A stretch of 64,000 bases of DNA from Solirhodobacter olei (lineage in GTDB: Bacteria; Pseudomonadota; Alphaproteobacteria; Rhodobacterales; Rhodobacteraceae), in assembly GCF_004010155.1 (NCBI RefSeq), contig NZ_RRYH01000029.1, forward strand, positions 1 to 64,000, read 5' to 3'. The notes under the pieces are model-generated. The model was not told where the DNA came from, ran no database searches, and was given only the letters and a program-made list of their open reading frames with translations. The translations under genes were made by a program, and so were the position numbers. This document shows, in pieces, positions 7,354 through 16,366 of this stretch; positions within the stretch are counted from its first letter, which is position 1, and each line of letters begins with the position of its first letter.

Positions 7354-9732
7354 CTACCTCAACGCGTCCACAGCGGCCTTGCCGCGACGCTCAGCGAGCA
7401 AGGCAACGAGCTGCACTTCATATTCCAGACCAAGCGCACGAAGTTCTGCTAACACGGAAACAACAATTTCGGGCCGGTCGAGCAACTTCTCCAAGTCGGG
7501 CTCGAGCGTCTGTAGAACTTCCCGCTCCGAGGCACCAGATTTTTTCGATAGATTGAGACGCACGGAGATATGTTCCGCCATACGTCGCGCGTCGTTGGTC
7601 TTGATGCGCGCCGTTTGGCCGTGCTGTCGGAATTTGTTAAGGAGCTCTGGAATATAAATGACATCACCATGCAGCATGGCCTGCCCAGCGAAGAGCCAGT
7701 CGCCGGCGAGCTTATAATTGCATACATCATTGGTAAATGCCGCGCGAAATACATCGGCATCAAATAGCGCTCCACTCATGTTAGGAATGATCATGCCAAA
7801 GCGCTGAAACTCCCATAACTCCTGATCTCCGCGCGCAATAAAAGGGCGCGACCACCGGGTCTTGTGAAAGAGCTGTGAGTGATATTGAAGGCTTGACCCA
7901 ATATACTCCCCGGCGTCATCGATATACCATGACGCACAATAGGCAATCTTAGCAGCGCGCCGGGTTGTCATGTACCTGACGAGCCTACCCACAAACAAGG
8001 GATCGCAGGAATCGTCACTCTCGCAAATCCAGATCAAATCCTCTTTGGTGTTTGCGGCGGCATATTTCCACGCTGAAAATGGAGAGCCACTCTGTTGTTC
8101 CCTCCTGATATATTCGAAATTATATTTGTTGCGCAGCCGCTCCAGAATTTCATGCGACCCATCTGTGGAGTGATCGTCTATCACCGTCACGCGAATATTC
8201 GGGTATTGCTGATCAAAGATCGATCGCAGACGCTCTTCGATAAAGGCAGCATGTTGATACGACGGGACGACGGCATGGACAGTAGGCATTTCAATTAGGT
8301 CGGTGCGGGCTGGTAAGCCATAGGAATCCGCTATTTGTGGCCACTTCGAATCCCAGCTATAGTTGCATCTGCATACAACAGCCGCCGCTGCCGCAATCGA
8401 GCGGCGGGTTTCGGGATCTGTCAGCAATGTGACCACGCATTCAGCAAAATCAGATGGCCGTTCAGCAATCAGGATGGACTCTCCATCAATATATGCGAGG
8501 CCTTCGGCTGACAGAGGTGATGCAACAGCAGGGACATTCAAATGGGCATATTGATTGATTTTCCCTCGAAATCCGGCGCCGCTGAGTGCCGGCGCAATGC
8601 CTACCGCCCCGGCCATGACATGTGGAGCAATGTGGTCGACTTCGCCAATATGCTTGATGCCGTCCATCTGCTCGGGAAGGATATCCGAAATATCCCCTCG
8701 ACCAATGATGCGGAATTCGTATTCTGGTACCGCTGCACGAACCTTCGGATGAACCTCATTGAGGTACCATCGTAAGGCGTCCTTGTTGGTGTCGGAGCCG
8801 AAGTAAGCGACATAGCATACTGCGTGATCCTCTTGATCGATCGGAGATATGTCGCTCGAGAATTCGATCTCAGAGATCCCAGTCTCAATGGCTACCACGT
8901 CAGCCTCAACAAAGGAGCGAATTGCTGCACAGTCCTTCATGGAGACACATATGGTCTGATCAACAACTCGGCAAATCCTTGCCTCTTCTAAGGCGCTCCC
9001 CGATGTGAGGCCGCCTTCCGATTTCGCGTCAGTGCCGCGTTCTATGCACTCATTACGTATATGACTCTCCATCGGAGTGAAGATTAGCCGGCGGCCAATC
9101 TTCCGATAGGATTCGATAATTTCTGGGGGTTGCGGAAACTGAAAATCAATAACATCGAAATATCTCGGATGGCGCGCGCGCCGCAAATATTCCAAAACTG
9201 AAAAATTGTAGCCGTCCGCCAAAACAATATTATCAAAGATCTGTGATGCCTCACCCATCGGGCCAAGAGATTCAAGGTTCGCTGCGGTAAATAGCTCGAC
9301 ATAGACATGAGGATGCTTGCTCTTGATTTGACGGATCATATCAAGAATGCGCAGTCCCCCAGCGTGATTGACCGTAGGAGCGTGCAGGCAGACCACCAAG
9401 ATTTGGCTTGTTGCGTATTGAGGTTCTATATCCGTTTGAACATCGAGCTTAATGCCCTGAATTGATTCAAGCCTCCTGGGGCCTTGGAGCAACCCGCGAT
9501 CCAAGGCACTTCTGGTACTGTCCTTAATTTCCATTTCTGAGGGTGTGGTGGTCTGGGCGTGAAAATAAAATTGTTCGCCAACTATGCTTGCGATCTTCTT
9601 CCTGCGCTTTTCCGCCGACCTGGAAAATCTTGCCCGGGCTCGATGTGAGAAAAAGGGGACTTTGCTTAGCTTTGCCAAGAGCGCCGACTTGAGCCATAAG
9701 ATTGGTATGCTTTGATTTCTTCGGGTTGTCAT
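7354..9732 (-). CDS. Two-domain glycosyltransferase (GT4-like N-terminal, GT2 C-terminal)
   Basis: The 792-residue protein carries two glycosyltransferase modules. Residues about 120-480 look like a GT-B family 1/4 enzyme, with FGSDTNKDALRWYLNEV and an IIGRGD segment typical of the second Rossmann half. From about residue 495 a GT-A family 2 domain begins (VVPSYQHAAFIEERLRSIF), with DDHSTDGS and an ESDD metal motif. No membrane helix is evident. It is the first gene of the minus-strand heptose operon, with a GAGG site before ATG 9732, and probably adds two consecutive sugars, one possibly the GDP-heptose product. Linkages and acceptor are unknown. Confidence 0.82.
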   Translation of the reverse strand: MTTRRNQSIPILWLKSALLAKLSKVPFFSHRARARFSRSAEKRRKKIASIVGEQFYFHAQTTTPSEMEIKDSTRSALDRGLLQGPRRLESIQGIKLDVQTDIEPQYATSQILVVCLHAPTVNHAGGLRILDMIRQIKSKHPHVYVELFTAANLESLGPMGEASQIFDNIVLADGYNFSVLEYLRRARHPRYFDVIDFQFPQPPEIIESYRKIGRRLIFTPMESHIRNECIERGTDAKSEGGLTSGSALEEARICRVVDQTICVSMKDCAAIRSFVEADVVAIETGISEIEFSSDISPIDQEDHAVCYVAYFGSDTNKDALRWYLNEVHPKVRAAVPEYEFRIIGRGDISDILPEQMDGIKHIGEVDHIAPHVMAGAVGIAPALSGAGFRGKINQYAHLNVPAVASPLSAEGLAYIDGESILIAERPSDFAECVVTLLTDPETRRSIAAAAAVVCRCNYSWDSKWPQIADSYGLPARTDLIEMPTVHAVVPSYQHAAFIEERLRSIFDQQYPNIRVTVIDDHSTDGSHEILERLRNKYNFEYIRREQQSGSPFSAWKYAAANTKEDLIWICESDDSCDPLFVGRLVRYMTTRRAAKIAYCASWYIDDAGEYIGSSLQYHSQLFHKTRWSRPFIARGDQELWEFQRFGMIIPNMSGALFDADVFRAAFTNDVCNYKLAGDWLFAGQAMLHGDVIYIPELLNKFRQHGQTARIKTNDARRMAEHISVRLNLSKKSGASEREVLQTLEPDLEKLLDRPEIVVSVLAELRALGLEYEVQLVALLAERRGKAAVDALR

Positions 9733-10455
9733 ATGGCCTCATTCCCAGCGCAAATTCAGTGTGGGGGCTTGCTCGTGACAAGAAGGCAGTCTGGTAGATA
9801 CTATTTGCACAATTAAGAGGGATCTATCCAAATGCGGACACCATCGGTATCGGGGGTGAAAATTTGGCATTGTCTTGGACTTTGTGCTGTTTCGGGAAGG
9901 TGGCTTGTGGGCCCTAGACCATTGCGGGTGATCTATAGATTTGCTGATGATCCGGGTCAACAAGGCCGCCAGTAGATTGAGGCCGTACGTAGGCAGATGG
10001 ATGCCGATCGTTCTGTTTCCGGACTGATTAGGTGACGCGGTCCCGTCCGGTTCGAGCGAGTTGGTTACTGTTGTTCTTGGTTTGGCCCTCATTTGGTTGT
10101 TGCTGTTACTCCCGCGGGTTCAGCCTGTCGCGTGTCACTCAAACCCACCATGGCGCACTGAGGCCGTCGGCGAGCGTCTACACCCTCATATTCTACCCCT
10201 CTTCGGAGGCTGTTCCGCCCCCCAGGTTGACCTACCCTCGGCCTGGACTTCGCTTTCGACCCTGGTAGGGTTGCTACGCGGGCCAAAGGCTCATCCGCCG
10301 GCATTGATCCTCCCAAGTTATTCTTATTGGCCAGTTCGATTCCAATGGTCTGATCATCGTCGCGCTGCAGCCATGCCGATGCCTGGTGACTCACCGGCGG
10401 TGCGACTGCGCCGGCTGTTACTAGTCCCCGGACTGCGTAACGATGTTTCGGGCCG
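9733..10455. other. Gene-free stretch upstream of the glycan operon
   Basis: The stretch lies between the start of the two-domain glycosyltransferase and the 3' end of the SMP-30 gene. Frames in it are short and lack consistent codon bias, and I recognise no domain. It should contain the promoter of the glycan operon. It also marks the change from the more AT-rich glycan block to the very GC-rich catabolic block, so it may be an old integration border; that is inference. Confidence 0.4.
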
Positions 10456-11352
10456 TCAAGGCCTCTGCACTCCGTTCCTGTTCAGTGCCACCGAGTAAAG
10501 GCTCGTCGTCGCTGTGATGAAGAGTTGCTGCTTCGCGCGGCCGCCGAAGCAGACGTTGGAGACCAGCTCCGGCACCAGAACCTTGCCCAGAAGCCGCCCG
10601 TCGGGCGCCACGCAATGCACCCCATCAGCGGCCGAGGACCAGATGTTGCCCTCGGTATCCAGTCGGAAGCCGTCCGCAGCCCCGGGTTCGATCCGGTGGA
10701 AAACCTCGCCGCCCGAAAGCCGCCAGTTCGTTCCCACGTCGAAAGCCCTAATATGCTGCGGATCGCCTTGGAAAATGCGACCGGTGTCGGCGACGTAGAG
10801 CCGGCTCTCGTCGGGGCTGAAGGCGAGGCCGTTGGGACAGTTGAAATCAGTGATCACAGCGTCGATCCCACCCGAGGGATCGACGCGGTAGACATTGCAG
10901 GGCAACTCTTGTTCGGCCTTGAAGCCCTCATAATCGCTGGCGATGCCGTAATGCGGATCGGTGAACCAGATCGCCCCGTCAGAGGCCACAACCACGTCGT
11001 TCGGAGAATTGAGCCGCTTGCCCTGGTAGCCGTCAGCGATCACCGTGATGCTGCCGTCAAGCTCCGTCCGCGTCACCCGGCGCAGCCCGTGCTCGCAGGA
11101 GACAAGGCGGCCCTCGCGGTCGCGGGTGTGGCCGTTGGCGTAGTTCGAGGGCTGGCGAAAGGTGGTGATCCCCACCCCTGGCGTCCAGCGCATTATGCGG
11201 TTGTTAGGGATGTCGGAGAACAGAAGGCAATTCGCGTCGCCGAACCAGACCGGCCCCTCTGCCCAGTCGAAGCCGGTAGCAAGCTGCTTCACCGGCGCGT
11301 TGAAGAGGACATAGGACCGGAAGGCCGGGTCCACGATCTCGAAGAATGCCAT
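10456..11352 (-). CDS. SMP-30/gluconolactonase-family lactonase
   Basis: The 298-residue protein is an SMP-30/gluconolactonase/LRE-like beta-propeller. Family hallmarks are the DWAEGPVW segment near residue 28, GKRLNSPNDVVV with the metal-binding Asn-Asp, FSPDESRLYVADT, and ADGFRLDTEGNIWSS near the C-terminus. Such enzymes open aldonolactones in the cytoplasm or periplasm; no signal peptide is visible. The open frame runs further upstream, but ATG 11352 is preceded by GGGAGGAAACC and gives the usual family length. It is divergent from an SDR gene, 124 bases apart. Together with the dehydratase at 18435 it suggests an oxidative sugar route: sugar to lactone to aldonate to keto-deoxy acid. Confidence 0.88.
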   Translation of the reverse strand: MAFFEIVDPAFRSYVLFNAPVKQLATGFDWAEGPVWFGDANCLLFSDIPNNRIMRWTPGVGITTFRQPSNYANGHTRDREGRLVSCEHGLRRVTRTELDGSITVIADGYQGKRLNSPNDVVVASDGAIWFTDPHYGIASDYEGFKAEQELPCNVYRVDPSGGIDAVITDFNCPNGLAFSPDESRLYVADTGRIFQGDPQHIRAFDVGTNWRLSGGEVFHRIEPGAADGFRLDTEGNIWSSAADGVHCVAPDGRLLGKVLVPELVSNVCFGGRAKQQLFITATTSLYSVALNRNGVQRP

Positions 11353-11476
11353 GGTTTCCTCCCGCTCCGGCACATCGTGCCAGTTTGGCGGGAACGCCGG
11401 GCGGCGGCAAGGCCGAGCGCTTGACATCGCGCGCCCGCGACGGGAGGGCTTGGGGAGGCAAGCGGGAGGGGTTGCG

Positions 11477-12238
11477 ATGATGCAGGGACTTGGGATCTTC
11501 GATCTGGCGGGCAAGCGGGCCCTGGTCACCGGCAGCTCCCAGGGGATCGGGCTGGCACTCGCGCGGGGCCTGAAGTCCGCCGGCGCGGAGCTGGTGCTGA
11601 ACGGGCGCGACCGGGCGAAGCTCGCCGCTGCGGCGGAGGGCCTTGGCGGGGCGGAAACCCTGGCCTTCGACGTGACCGACCATGCCGCGGCGCGCGCGGC
11701 GGTGGACGGGTTCGAGGCGGAGGCCGGGCCAATCGACATCCTGGTCAACAACGCCGGGATGCAGTTCCGCGCGCCACTGGAGGAGTTCCCGGCCGAGGCG
11801 TTCCAGCTGTTGTTGCAGACCAACATCGCCTCGGTCTTCAACGTGGGCCAAGCCTGCGCACGGCACATGATCGGGCGCCGTACGGGGCGGATCATCAACA
11901 TCGCCAGCGTGCAGACCGCGCTCGCCCGGCCCTCGATCGCGCCCTACACGGCGACTAAGGGGGCGGTGGGGAACCTGACCAAGGGAATGGCGGCAGACTG
12001 GGCGCAATACGGGCTTTGCTGCAACGCCATCGCGCCGGGGTATTTCGATACGACGCTGAATGCCGCGCTGGTGGCCGATCCCGACTTCACTCGCTGGCTG
12101 GAGGCGCGTACCCCGGCCGGCCGCTGGGGCAAGGTAGAGGAGCTGGTGGGTGCCTGCATCTTCCTCGCCTCGGAGGCGGCCTCCTTCGTCAACGGACACG
12201 TCCTTTACGTCGACGGCGGGATCACCGCGGCGCTGTGA
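11477..12238 (+). CDS. SDR-family oxidoreductase, gluconate 5-dehydrogenase-like
   Basis: The 253-residue classical short-chain dehydrogenase has TGSSQGIG for NAD(P) binding, NNAG, an INIAS active-site Ser segment, Tyr-xxx-Lys in YTATK and a C-terminal YVDGG. It resembles gluconate 5-dehydrogenase and other sugar dehydrogenases. Two ATGs are adjacent (11477, 11480); GGGAGGGG lies just before the first. The longer frame from 11351 lacks a ribosome site. Context beside the lactonase suggests a sugar or aldonate substrate, either as the first oxidation producing the lactone or in a side step. The exact substrate is not readable. Confidence 0.85.
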   Translation: MMQGLGIFDLAGKRALVTGSSQGIGLALARGLKSAGAELVLNGRDRAKLAAAAEGLGGAETLAFDVTDHAAARAAVDGFEAEAGPIDILVNNAGMQFRAPLEEFPAEAFQLLLQTNIASVFNVGQACARHMIGRRTGRIINIASVQTALARPSIAPYTATKGAVGNLTKGMAADWAQYGLCCNAIAPGYFDTTLNAALVADPDFTRWLEARTPAGRWGKVEELVGACIFLASEAASFVNGHVLYVDGGITAAL

Positions 12239-12246
12239 GCGCGGCT

Positions 12247-12298
12247 CCGGCCCGAAACAGCGGGCGAAGCCGCCGGACCAGCGCCCACCCGCGGACGG
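12247..12298 (-). repeat. Dispersed intergenic hairpin repeat, copy 1 (terminator-like)
   Basis: Read on the minus strand this copy has a GGCG(G)GCTTCGCCCGCTGTTTCGGG core, a GC stem with a TTC loop followed by GTTTC. It lies between the convergent ends of the SDR and LacI-type genes, oriented to stop the LacI transcript. Related copies lie at 25330-25386 and 27083-27132, sharing the flanks GGGCGCT before and GGCCGG after the hairpin. It is probably a family of mobile or amplified transcription terminators. Confidence 0.6.
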
Positions 12299-12316
12299 CC
12301 GCTGGCCCTCTGCCAC

Positions 12317-13360
12317 TTAGGGTCGGGGCGCCTTTCGCGTGCTATCCCGCTCGCGGATCTCGAAACCCATGTCGATCCGCCGTTCCTCGGGGCGCTTGCC
12401 GGAGCCTCGGATGATCTCCAGCACGATCTCTGCCGTGCGTTCGCCCATCTCGTAGCGCGGTGTTGCCACGCTGGTGATGGCGGGATGGGCAATGGAGCAG
12501 AACTCCAGGTCGTTGAACCCCATGAAGGAGATGTCCTCCGGCACCCGGATCCCACGCCGGTCGCATTCGAAGAGCGCGCCGAGGGCGAGGTTGTCGCTGG
12601 AGCACCAGACCGCGTCCACGTCCGGATGCCGTTCTATCAGCGCGGCGAGGAGCTCGGCCCCGAGGGGCACGCTGGTCGGTCGGGTGGAGGCGATGACCAG
12701 CGGCTCCATCCCGCGCGAGACCATTTCCTGTTCGAACGCCTCGCGGCGGCGCACCGCGCGGGCGTCGAGCGGCGCCATCAGATGAGCGATGCGGCAACAG
12801 CCGCGCTCCATAAGGAAGCGCAGGGCGGCATGGCCGGCCTCTACCTGCGACAGGCCGATGTTGATGTCGATGGGCCGGTCGGTCAGCTCCATCACCTGCA
12901 CCACCGGCACGCCCGCATGCTGCAGCATGCGCCGCGCCCCGGGGGTCTGGTCAACCCCGGTGACGATCATCGCCTCCGGATGGTGGCCGAGGAGGGTGGC
13001 GATCGCCTTCTCCTCGTTGGCATCGGTGTAGCGCGAGTTCAGCACGAGAAGCTGGAAGCCCGCCGGCAGGAAGACGTTGTGCAGCGCGCTGAGGAAATCG
13101 TTGAAGACGCCGTTGGTCAGCGAGGGCACCACGACGCCGATCGTGTTGGTCTGCGCCGAGGCCAGCGCGCTCGCCAGCCGATTCGGCACGTAGCCGAGGT
13201 CGGAGGCCGCCGTCGCAACCCGCTCGCGCAGGGTTTCGGAGACGAGATGCGGCTCGCGCAGGACGCGCGAAACCGTGACCGCGCTGACGCCGGCCCGTTG
13301 GGCGACATCGCCAAGCGTCGTTCGGCGTCGGGGCCGGGTGGAAATGTCCTTATCTGTCAT
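12317..13360 (-). CDS. LacI-family transcriptional regulator
   Basis: The 347-residue repressor has an N-terminal LacI helix-turn-helix (TLGDVAQRAGVSAVTVSRVL, residues 15-34), a hinge helix region (PNRLASALASAQT) and a periplasmic-binding-like effector domain. It resembles gluconate-type GntR of the LacI family. It is divergent from the sugar ABC operon, and the 266-base space between them contains a perfect 15-base inverted repeat next to a sigma-70-type promoter, which is its likely operator. The predicted role is to repress the ABC transporter and catabolic genes until a sugar acid or related ligand binds. GGAAAGAG precedes the ATG. Confidence 0.9.
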   Translation of the reverse strand: MTDKDISTRPRRRTTLGDVAQRAGVSAVTVSRVLREPHLVSETLRERVATAASDLGYVPNRLASALASAQTNTIGVVVPSLTNGVFNDFLSALHNVFLPAGFQLLVLNSRYTDANEEKAIATLLGHHPEAMIVTGVDQTPGARRMLQHAGVPVVQVMELTDRPIDINIGLSQVEAGHAALRFLMERGCCRIAHLMAPLDARAVRRREAFEQEMVSRGMEPLVIASTRPTSVPLGAELLAALIERHPDVDAVWCSSDNLALGALFECDRRGIRVPEDISFMGFNDLEFCSIAHPAITSVATPRYEMGERTAEIVLEIIRGSGKRPEERRIDMGFEIRERDSTRKAPRP

Positions 13361-13510
13361 CGCGCCACTCTTTCCACTACCCGCACCTATACAGGCAAGG
13401 TTTCTTCAGCCCGCCGCGGGTTGCCCCGCGGCCGAGACCATGCGGAACCGTCCCTCCCTTGCTGCCCCGCCCGTGTTTCAGGCACGGGCGAGGACTATGC
13501 AGTATGCATA

Positions 13511-13545
13511 TGATAGCGCTTCCATCGTCAATGGAAGCGCTATCA
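13511..13545. promoter_or_regulatory. Probable LacI-family operator, perfect inverted repeat
   Basis: TGATAGCGCTTCCAT and its exact reverse complement flank a CGTCA spacer (arms 13511-13525 and 13531-13545). Each arm contains an AGCGCT centre typical of LacI-family half-palindromic operators, so this may be two overlapping sites. It lies just upstream of the -35 box of the ABC operon and between it and the divergent LacI gene. Confidence 0.8.
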
Positions 13546-13551
13546 TTGTCG

Positions 13552-13580
13552 TTGACAGCTAAAATCGACCTCCGTACAGA
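13552..13580 (+). promoter_or_regulatory. Sigma-70-type promoter of the sugar ABC operon
   Basis: TTGACA at 13552-13557 and TACAGA at 13575-13580 are spaced by 17 bases. They sit six bases after the inverted-repeat operator and about 45 bases before the binding-protein start codon. Repression by occlusion of the -35 region is therefore plausible. Confidence 0.65.
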
Positions 13581-13626
13581 ATTGGGAGGACAGGGCGCCA
13601 GAGCCCTGCCAATGGGAGGAAGATCA

Positions 13627-14757
13627 ATGACGAAAACGCAGAAGATGCTGCAGTCGTGCGCGCTTGGGCTGCTGTTGGCGGCGGGGGCCGCGACCGCTGC
13701 GATGGCTGCCGGTCCGAGTGTCGTGAAGGGCCCCGGGGCCGATCCGGGCTGCTTCACGCCGCAGTCGGCCAGCACGAAATTCTTCCAGTGGAAGGCGCAC
13801 AAGGCCCCGTTCCGCATCGCGCTGGTGAACGGCTTCATCGCCAATGACTGGCGGGTCCAAATGATCCGGGTCGCTAAGGCCTATGTTGCTCAGCCCTCGG
13901 TCGCCAAAGAGATCAAGGAGTTCAAGGTCGTCTCGGTCGGCCAGGACATCGCCGCCCAGATCGCCGCGGCTAATAACTTCATCGACCAGGGCTTTGACGC
14001 GATCATCGTTGACGCCAACAGCTCCGCCGCCTTCAAGGGCGTGGTGCGCAAGGCCAATGCCAAGGGCGTCGTCGTCGTCTCCTTCGACAACGTGATCGAC
14101 AGCCCCGACCAGATCTCGGTCAACGTGAACCAGGAAGGCCTTGGCGAGATGGCAGCGAAATTCCTGTTGAAGGAAGCGCCGAAGACGGGCGACCTGACCT
14201 TCCTGCACGTCCGCGGTCCGGCCGGCCAGCCGGTCGACATCGCCCGCAACACCGGCTTTCACAAGGTGCTCGGCGCGTCCGGGCGTAAGGTTAAGGTGGT
14301 CGATGTGATCGGGAACTGGGCGCCGGGCGACGCGCAGAAGGCGACCGCCGATGCGATCGCCGCCGGGGGTGTCTTCCAGGGTATCTACGTACAGGGCGGC
14401 AGCCAGGGCACGGCGCAGGCGATGCTCGACGCGGGCAAGTTCAAGGCGCCGATCTCCGGCGAGACGGAGAATGCCTTCCGCGAGATCTGCGACAAGGCAA
14501 AGCTGACCTGCCAGTCCGGCGGCACGGGCCCGGCGCAGAGCGCGGTGGCAATCAAGACCGCTATCGCGGCGCTGGAAGGCAAGGTGATCCCGCAAGAGAT
14601 CGCGCTGCCGACAGCGGTGGACTACTCGCCGTTCACGGACGGCAAGACCGTCTTCCCGAACCTTCCCGGCAGCTTCTTCGCGGGTAACAACTTCCCGAGC
14701 TGCAACATTGGCTTCTCGGCGTCCGAGATCGCTGCGCAGACGGCCAAGAACAACTAA
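13627..14757 (+). CDS. Sugar ABC transporter substrate-binding protein (RbsB-like)
   Basis: The 376-residue protein starts with a signal peptide (charged MTKTQK, hydrophobic core, cleavage near AAMAA at about residue 28) and continues as a Peripla_BP_4 binding fold, with RIALVNGFIANDW in the first lobe and FDAIIVDANSSAAF and VVVSFDNV around the ligand site. It captures the sugar in the periplasm for the ATPase and two permeases encoded downstream. ATG 13627 has GGGAGGA six bases before it; the longer frame upstream would run through the promoter and operator. Four cysteines in the mature region may form disulfides. The ligand is probably a pentose, hexose or sugar acid, from the neighbouring catabolic genes. 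Confidence 0.9.
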   Translation: MTKTQKMLQSCALGLLLAAGAATAAMAAGPSVVKGPGADPGCFTPQSASTKFFQWKAHKAPFRIALVNGFIANDWRVQMIRVAKAYVAQPSVAKEIKEFKVVSVGQDIAAQIAAANNFIDQGFDAIIVDANSSAAFKGVVRKANAKGVVVVSFDNVIDSPDQISVNVNQEGLGEMAAKFLLKEAPKTGDLTFLHVRGPAGQPVDIARNTGFHKVLGASGRKVKVVDVIGNWAPGDAQKATADAIAAGGVFQGIYVQGGSQGTAQAMLDAGKFKAPISGETENAFREICDKAKLTCQSGGTGPAQSAVAIKTAIAALEGKVIPQEIALPTAVDYSPFTDGKTVFPNLPGSFFAGNNFPSCNIGFSASEIAAQTAKNN

Positions 14758-14763
14758 GATCGG

Positions 14764-14796
14764 GATGCGCGGCGGGGTTGGCCCCCGCCGCGCATC
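14764..14796 (+). other. Intercistronic hairpin after the binding-protein gene
   Basis: GATGCGCGGCGGGG (14764-14777) pairs perfectly with 14783-14796 around a five-base loop. No T-run follows. Such hairpins after binding-protein genes often protect the upstream mRNA from 3' decay and allow more binding protein than membrane components; here that role is inferred from position. Confidence 0.7.
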
Positions 14797-14818
14797 GGCA
14801 GGGAGGAAAGGCCGAAAC

Positions 14819-16366
14819 ATGAGCGAACGCGCACCGGGCCCGCTTTTGCGGGTGGAGGGCGTCTCCAAACACTACGGCGGGGTGCGGGCGCTGGAGGACG
14901 TGCAGTTCGCCTGTCGTGCCGGCTCCATCCACGCGCTGCTGGGGGAGAACGGGGCGGGCAAGTCCACCTTCATCAAGATCCTATCAGGGGTCGTGCAGCC
15001 CGATACGGGCAAGATTGAGCTGGGCGGTAGGCCGATGGCCTTTGCTACGCCGGGCGAGGCCTCGGCCGCTGGCGTCTCCTGCATCTTCCAGGAGCTGTCG
15101 CTGCTGCCAGATCTCTCGGTGGCCGATAACATCTGCATCACCGCGCCGCCGCGCCGGTTCGGGCTGATCGACAAGGCCGGGCAGCGGCGGCTGGCCTCAG
15201 AGATGCTGGCGCGGATCGGCGGCGAGGACATTCACCCCGATGCGCCGGTGGGCGAGCTGCCGCTGTCGCGCCAGCAGATGGTAGAGATCGCCAAGGCGCT
15301 GGCGCGCAATCCCAAGGTGCTGATCCTCGACGAAGCGACATCGGCGCTGACCGCGGGCGATGTCGCCAAGGTCTTCGCGCTTCTGAAGCGGCTGCGGGAG
15401 GAGGGGATGGCGATCATCTACATCTCCCACCGCATGAACGAGATCGCGGAACTGGCCGACGACTGCACCGTCTTCCGCAATGGGCGGTATATTGAGACCT
15501 TCCGCGCCGGCACCAAGACCGACAACGAGATCGTCGAGATGATGATAGGGCGGGAATACTCCTCCGCCTTCCCGCCGCTGGGGGACACGATGCGGGCCGG
15601 GTCCCCTGCCCTTTCGGTGAAGAACCTGTCCTGGGCGGGGGAGCTGAAGGACATCACCCTGTCGGTGAGCCCGGGCGAGGTGGTGGGGCTGGGCGGCCTC
15701 GACGGTCAGGGGCAGAGGCAGTTTCTGCTGGCACTCTTCGGCGCGCTGATCGGGGTCGGCGGCGAGATCGAGATTGCCGGAAAGCCGGTAAAGATCGGCA
15801 GCCCGAAACAGGCGAAATCGCCGGAACTGGGCCTGGCTCTGATCCCGGAGGACCGCAAGAACGAGGGGCTGATGCTGCCGATGACGGTGCGCGAGAACCT
15901 GTCGTTTGCGGCCCTCGACACGGTAAGCCGCTTCGGCCGGGTGGACCGGGCGAAGGAGAACGAGCTAATAGATGAGATCGTGCGTAGGCTCGCTATCAAA
16001 GCGGACGGGGTGGACGGGCCGGTGGCGGCGCTGTCCGGCGGCAACCAGCAGAAGGTCGTGATCGGCAAATGGCTGATGACGCGGCCGAGGATCGTGCTGT
16101 TGAACGACCCGACCCGCGGCATCGACGTGGGCACCAAACAGGAAATCTACCAGCTGCTGCGGCAGCTCGCCGCCGAGGGCACGGCGATCCTGTTCTATTC
16201 AACGGACTACGACGAGCTGATCGGCTGCTGCGACCGGGTCGCCGTCTTCTATGACGGCACGATCACCCGGATGCTGCAGGGCGCGGAGCTGACCGAGCAC
16301 AACCTTGTCGGCGCGGCGCTGAACATCGGCACGCCGGCCACCGAGCAGAAGGAGGCCGCGCTATGA
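14819..16366 (+). CDS. Sugar ABC transporter ATP-binding protein (RbsA-like, two ABC domains)
   Basis: The 515-residue protein has two tandem nucleotide-binding domains. The first has Walker A GENGAGKST, signature LSRQQ and Walker B VLILDEAT. The second has a degenerate Walker A region (GGLDGQGQRQF), the signature LSGGNQQKV and LLNDPTRGID, as is normal for RbsA/MglA/XylG-type sugar importers. It powers uptake of the sugar delivered by the binding protein. ATG 14819 follows GGGAGGAAA; the gene overlaps the next permease by four bases (ATGA), so the membrane components are translationally coupled. Confidence 0.93.
   Translation: MSERAPGPLLRVEGVSKHYGGVRALEDVQFACRAGSIHALLGENGAGKSTFIKILSGVVQPDTGKIELGGRPMAFATPGEASAAGVSCIFQELSLLPDLSVADNICITAPPRRFGLIDKAGQRRLASEMLARIGGEDIHPDAPVGELPLSRQQMVEIAKALARNPKVLILDEATSALTAGDVAKVFALLKRLREEGMAIIYISHRMNEIAELADDCTVFRNGRYIETFRAGTKTDNEIVEMMIGREYSSAFPPLGDTMRAGSPALSVKNLSWAGELKDITLSVSPGEVVGLGGLDGQGQRQFLLALFGALIGVGGEIEIAGKPVKIGSPKQAKSPELGLALIPEDRKNEGLMLPMTVRENLSFAALDTVSRFGRVDRAKENELIDEIVRRLAIKADGVDGPVAALSGGNQQKVVIGKWLMTRPRIVLLNDPTRGIDVGTKQEIYQLLRQLAAEGTAILFYSTDYDELIGCCDRVAVFYDGTITRMLQGAELTEHNLVGAALNIGTPATEQKEAAL

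Noticed and set aside
14764-14796. Rho-independent terminator after the binding-protein gene.
   Set aside because: The stem is perfect but no T-run follows, and the ATPase gene continues 22 bases later, so an mRNA-stabilising hairpin is more likely.
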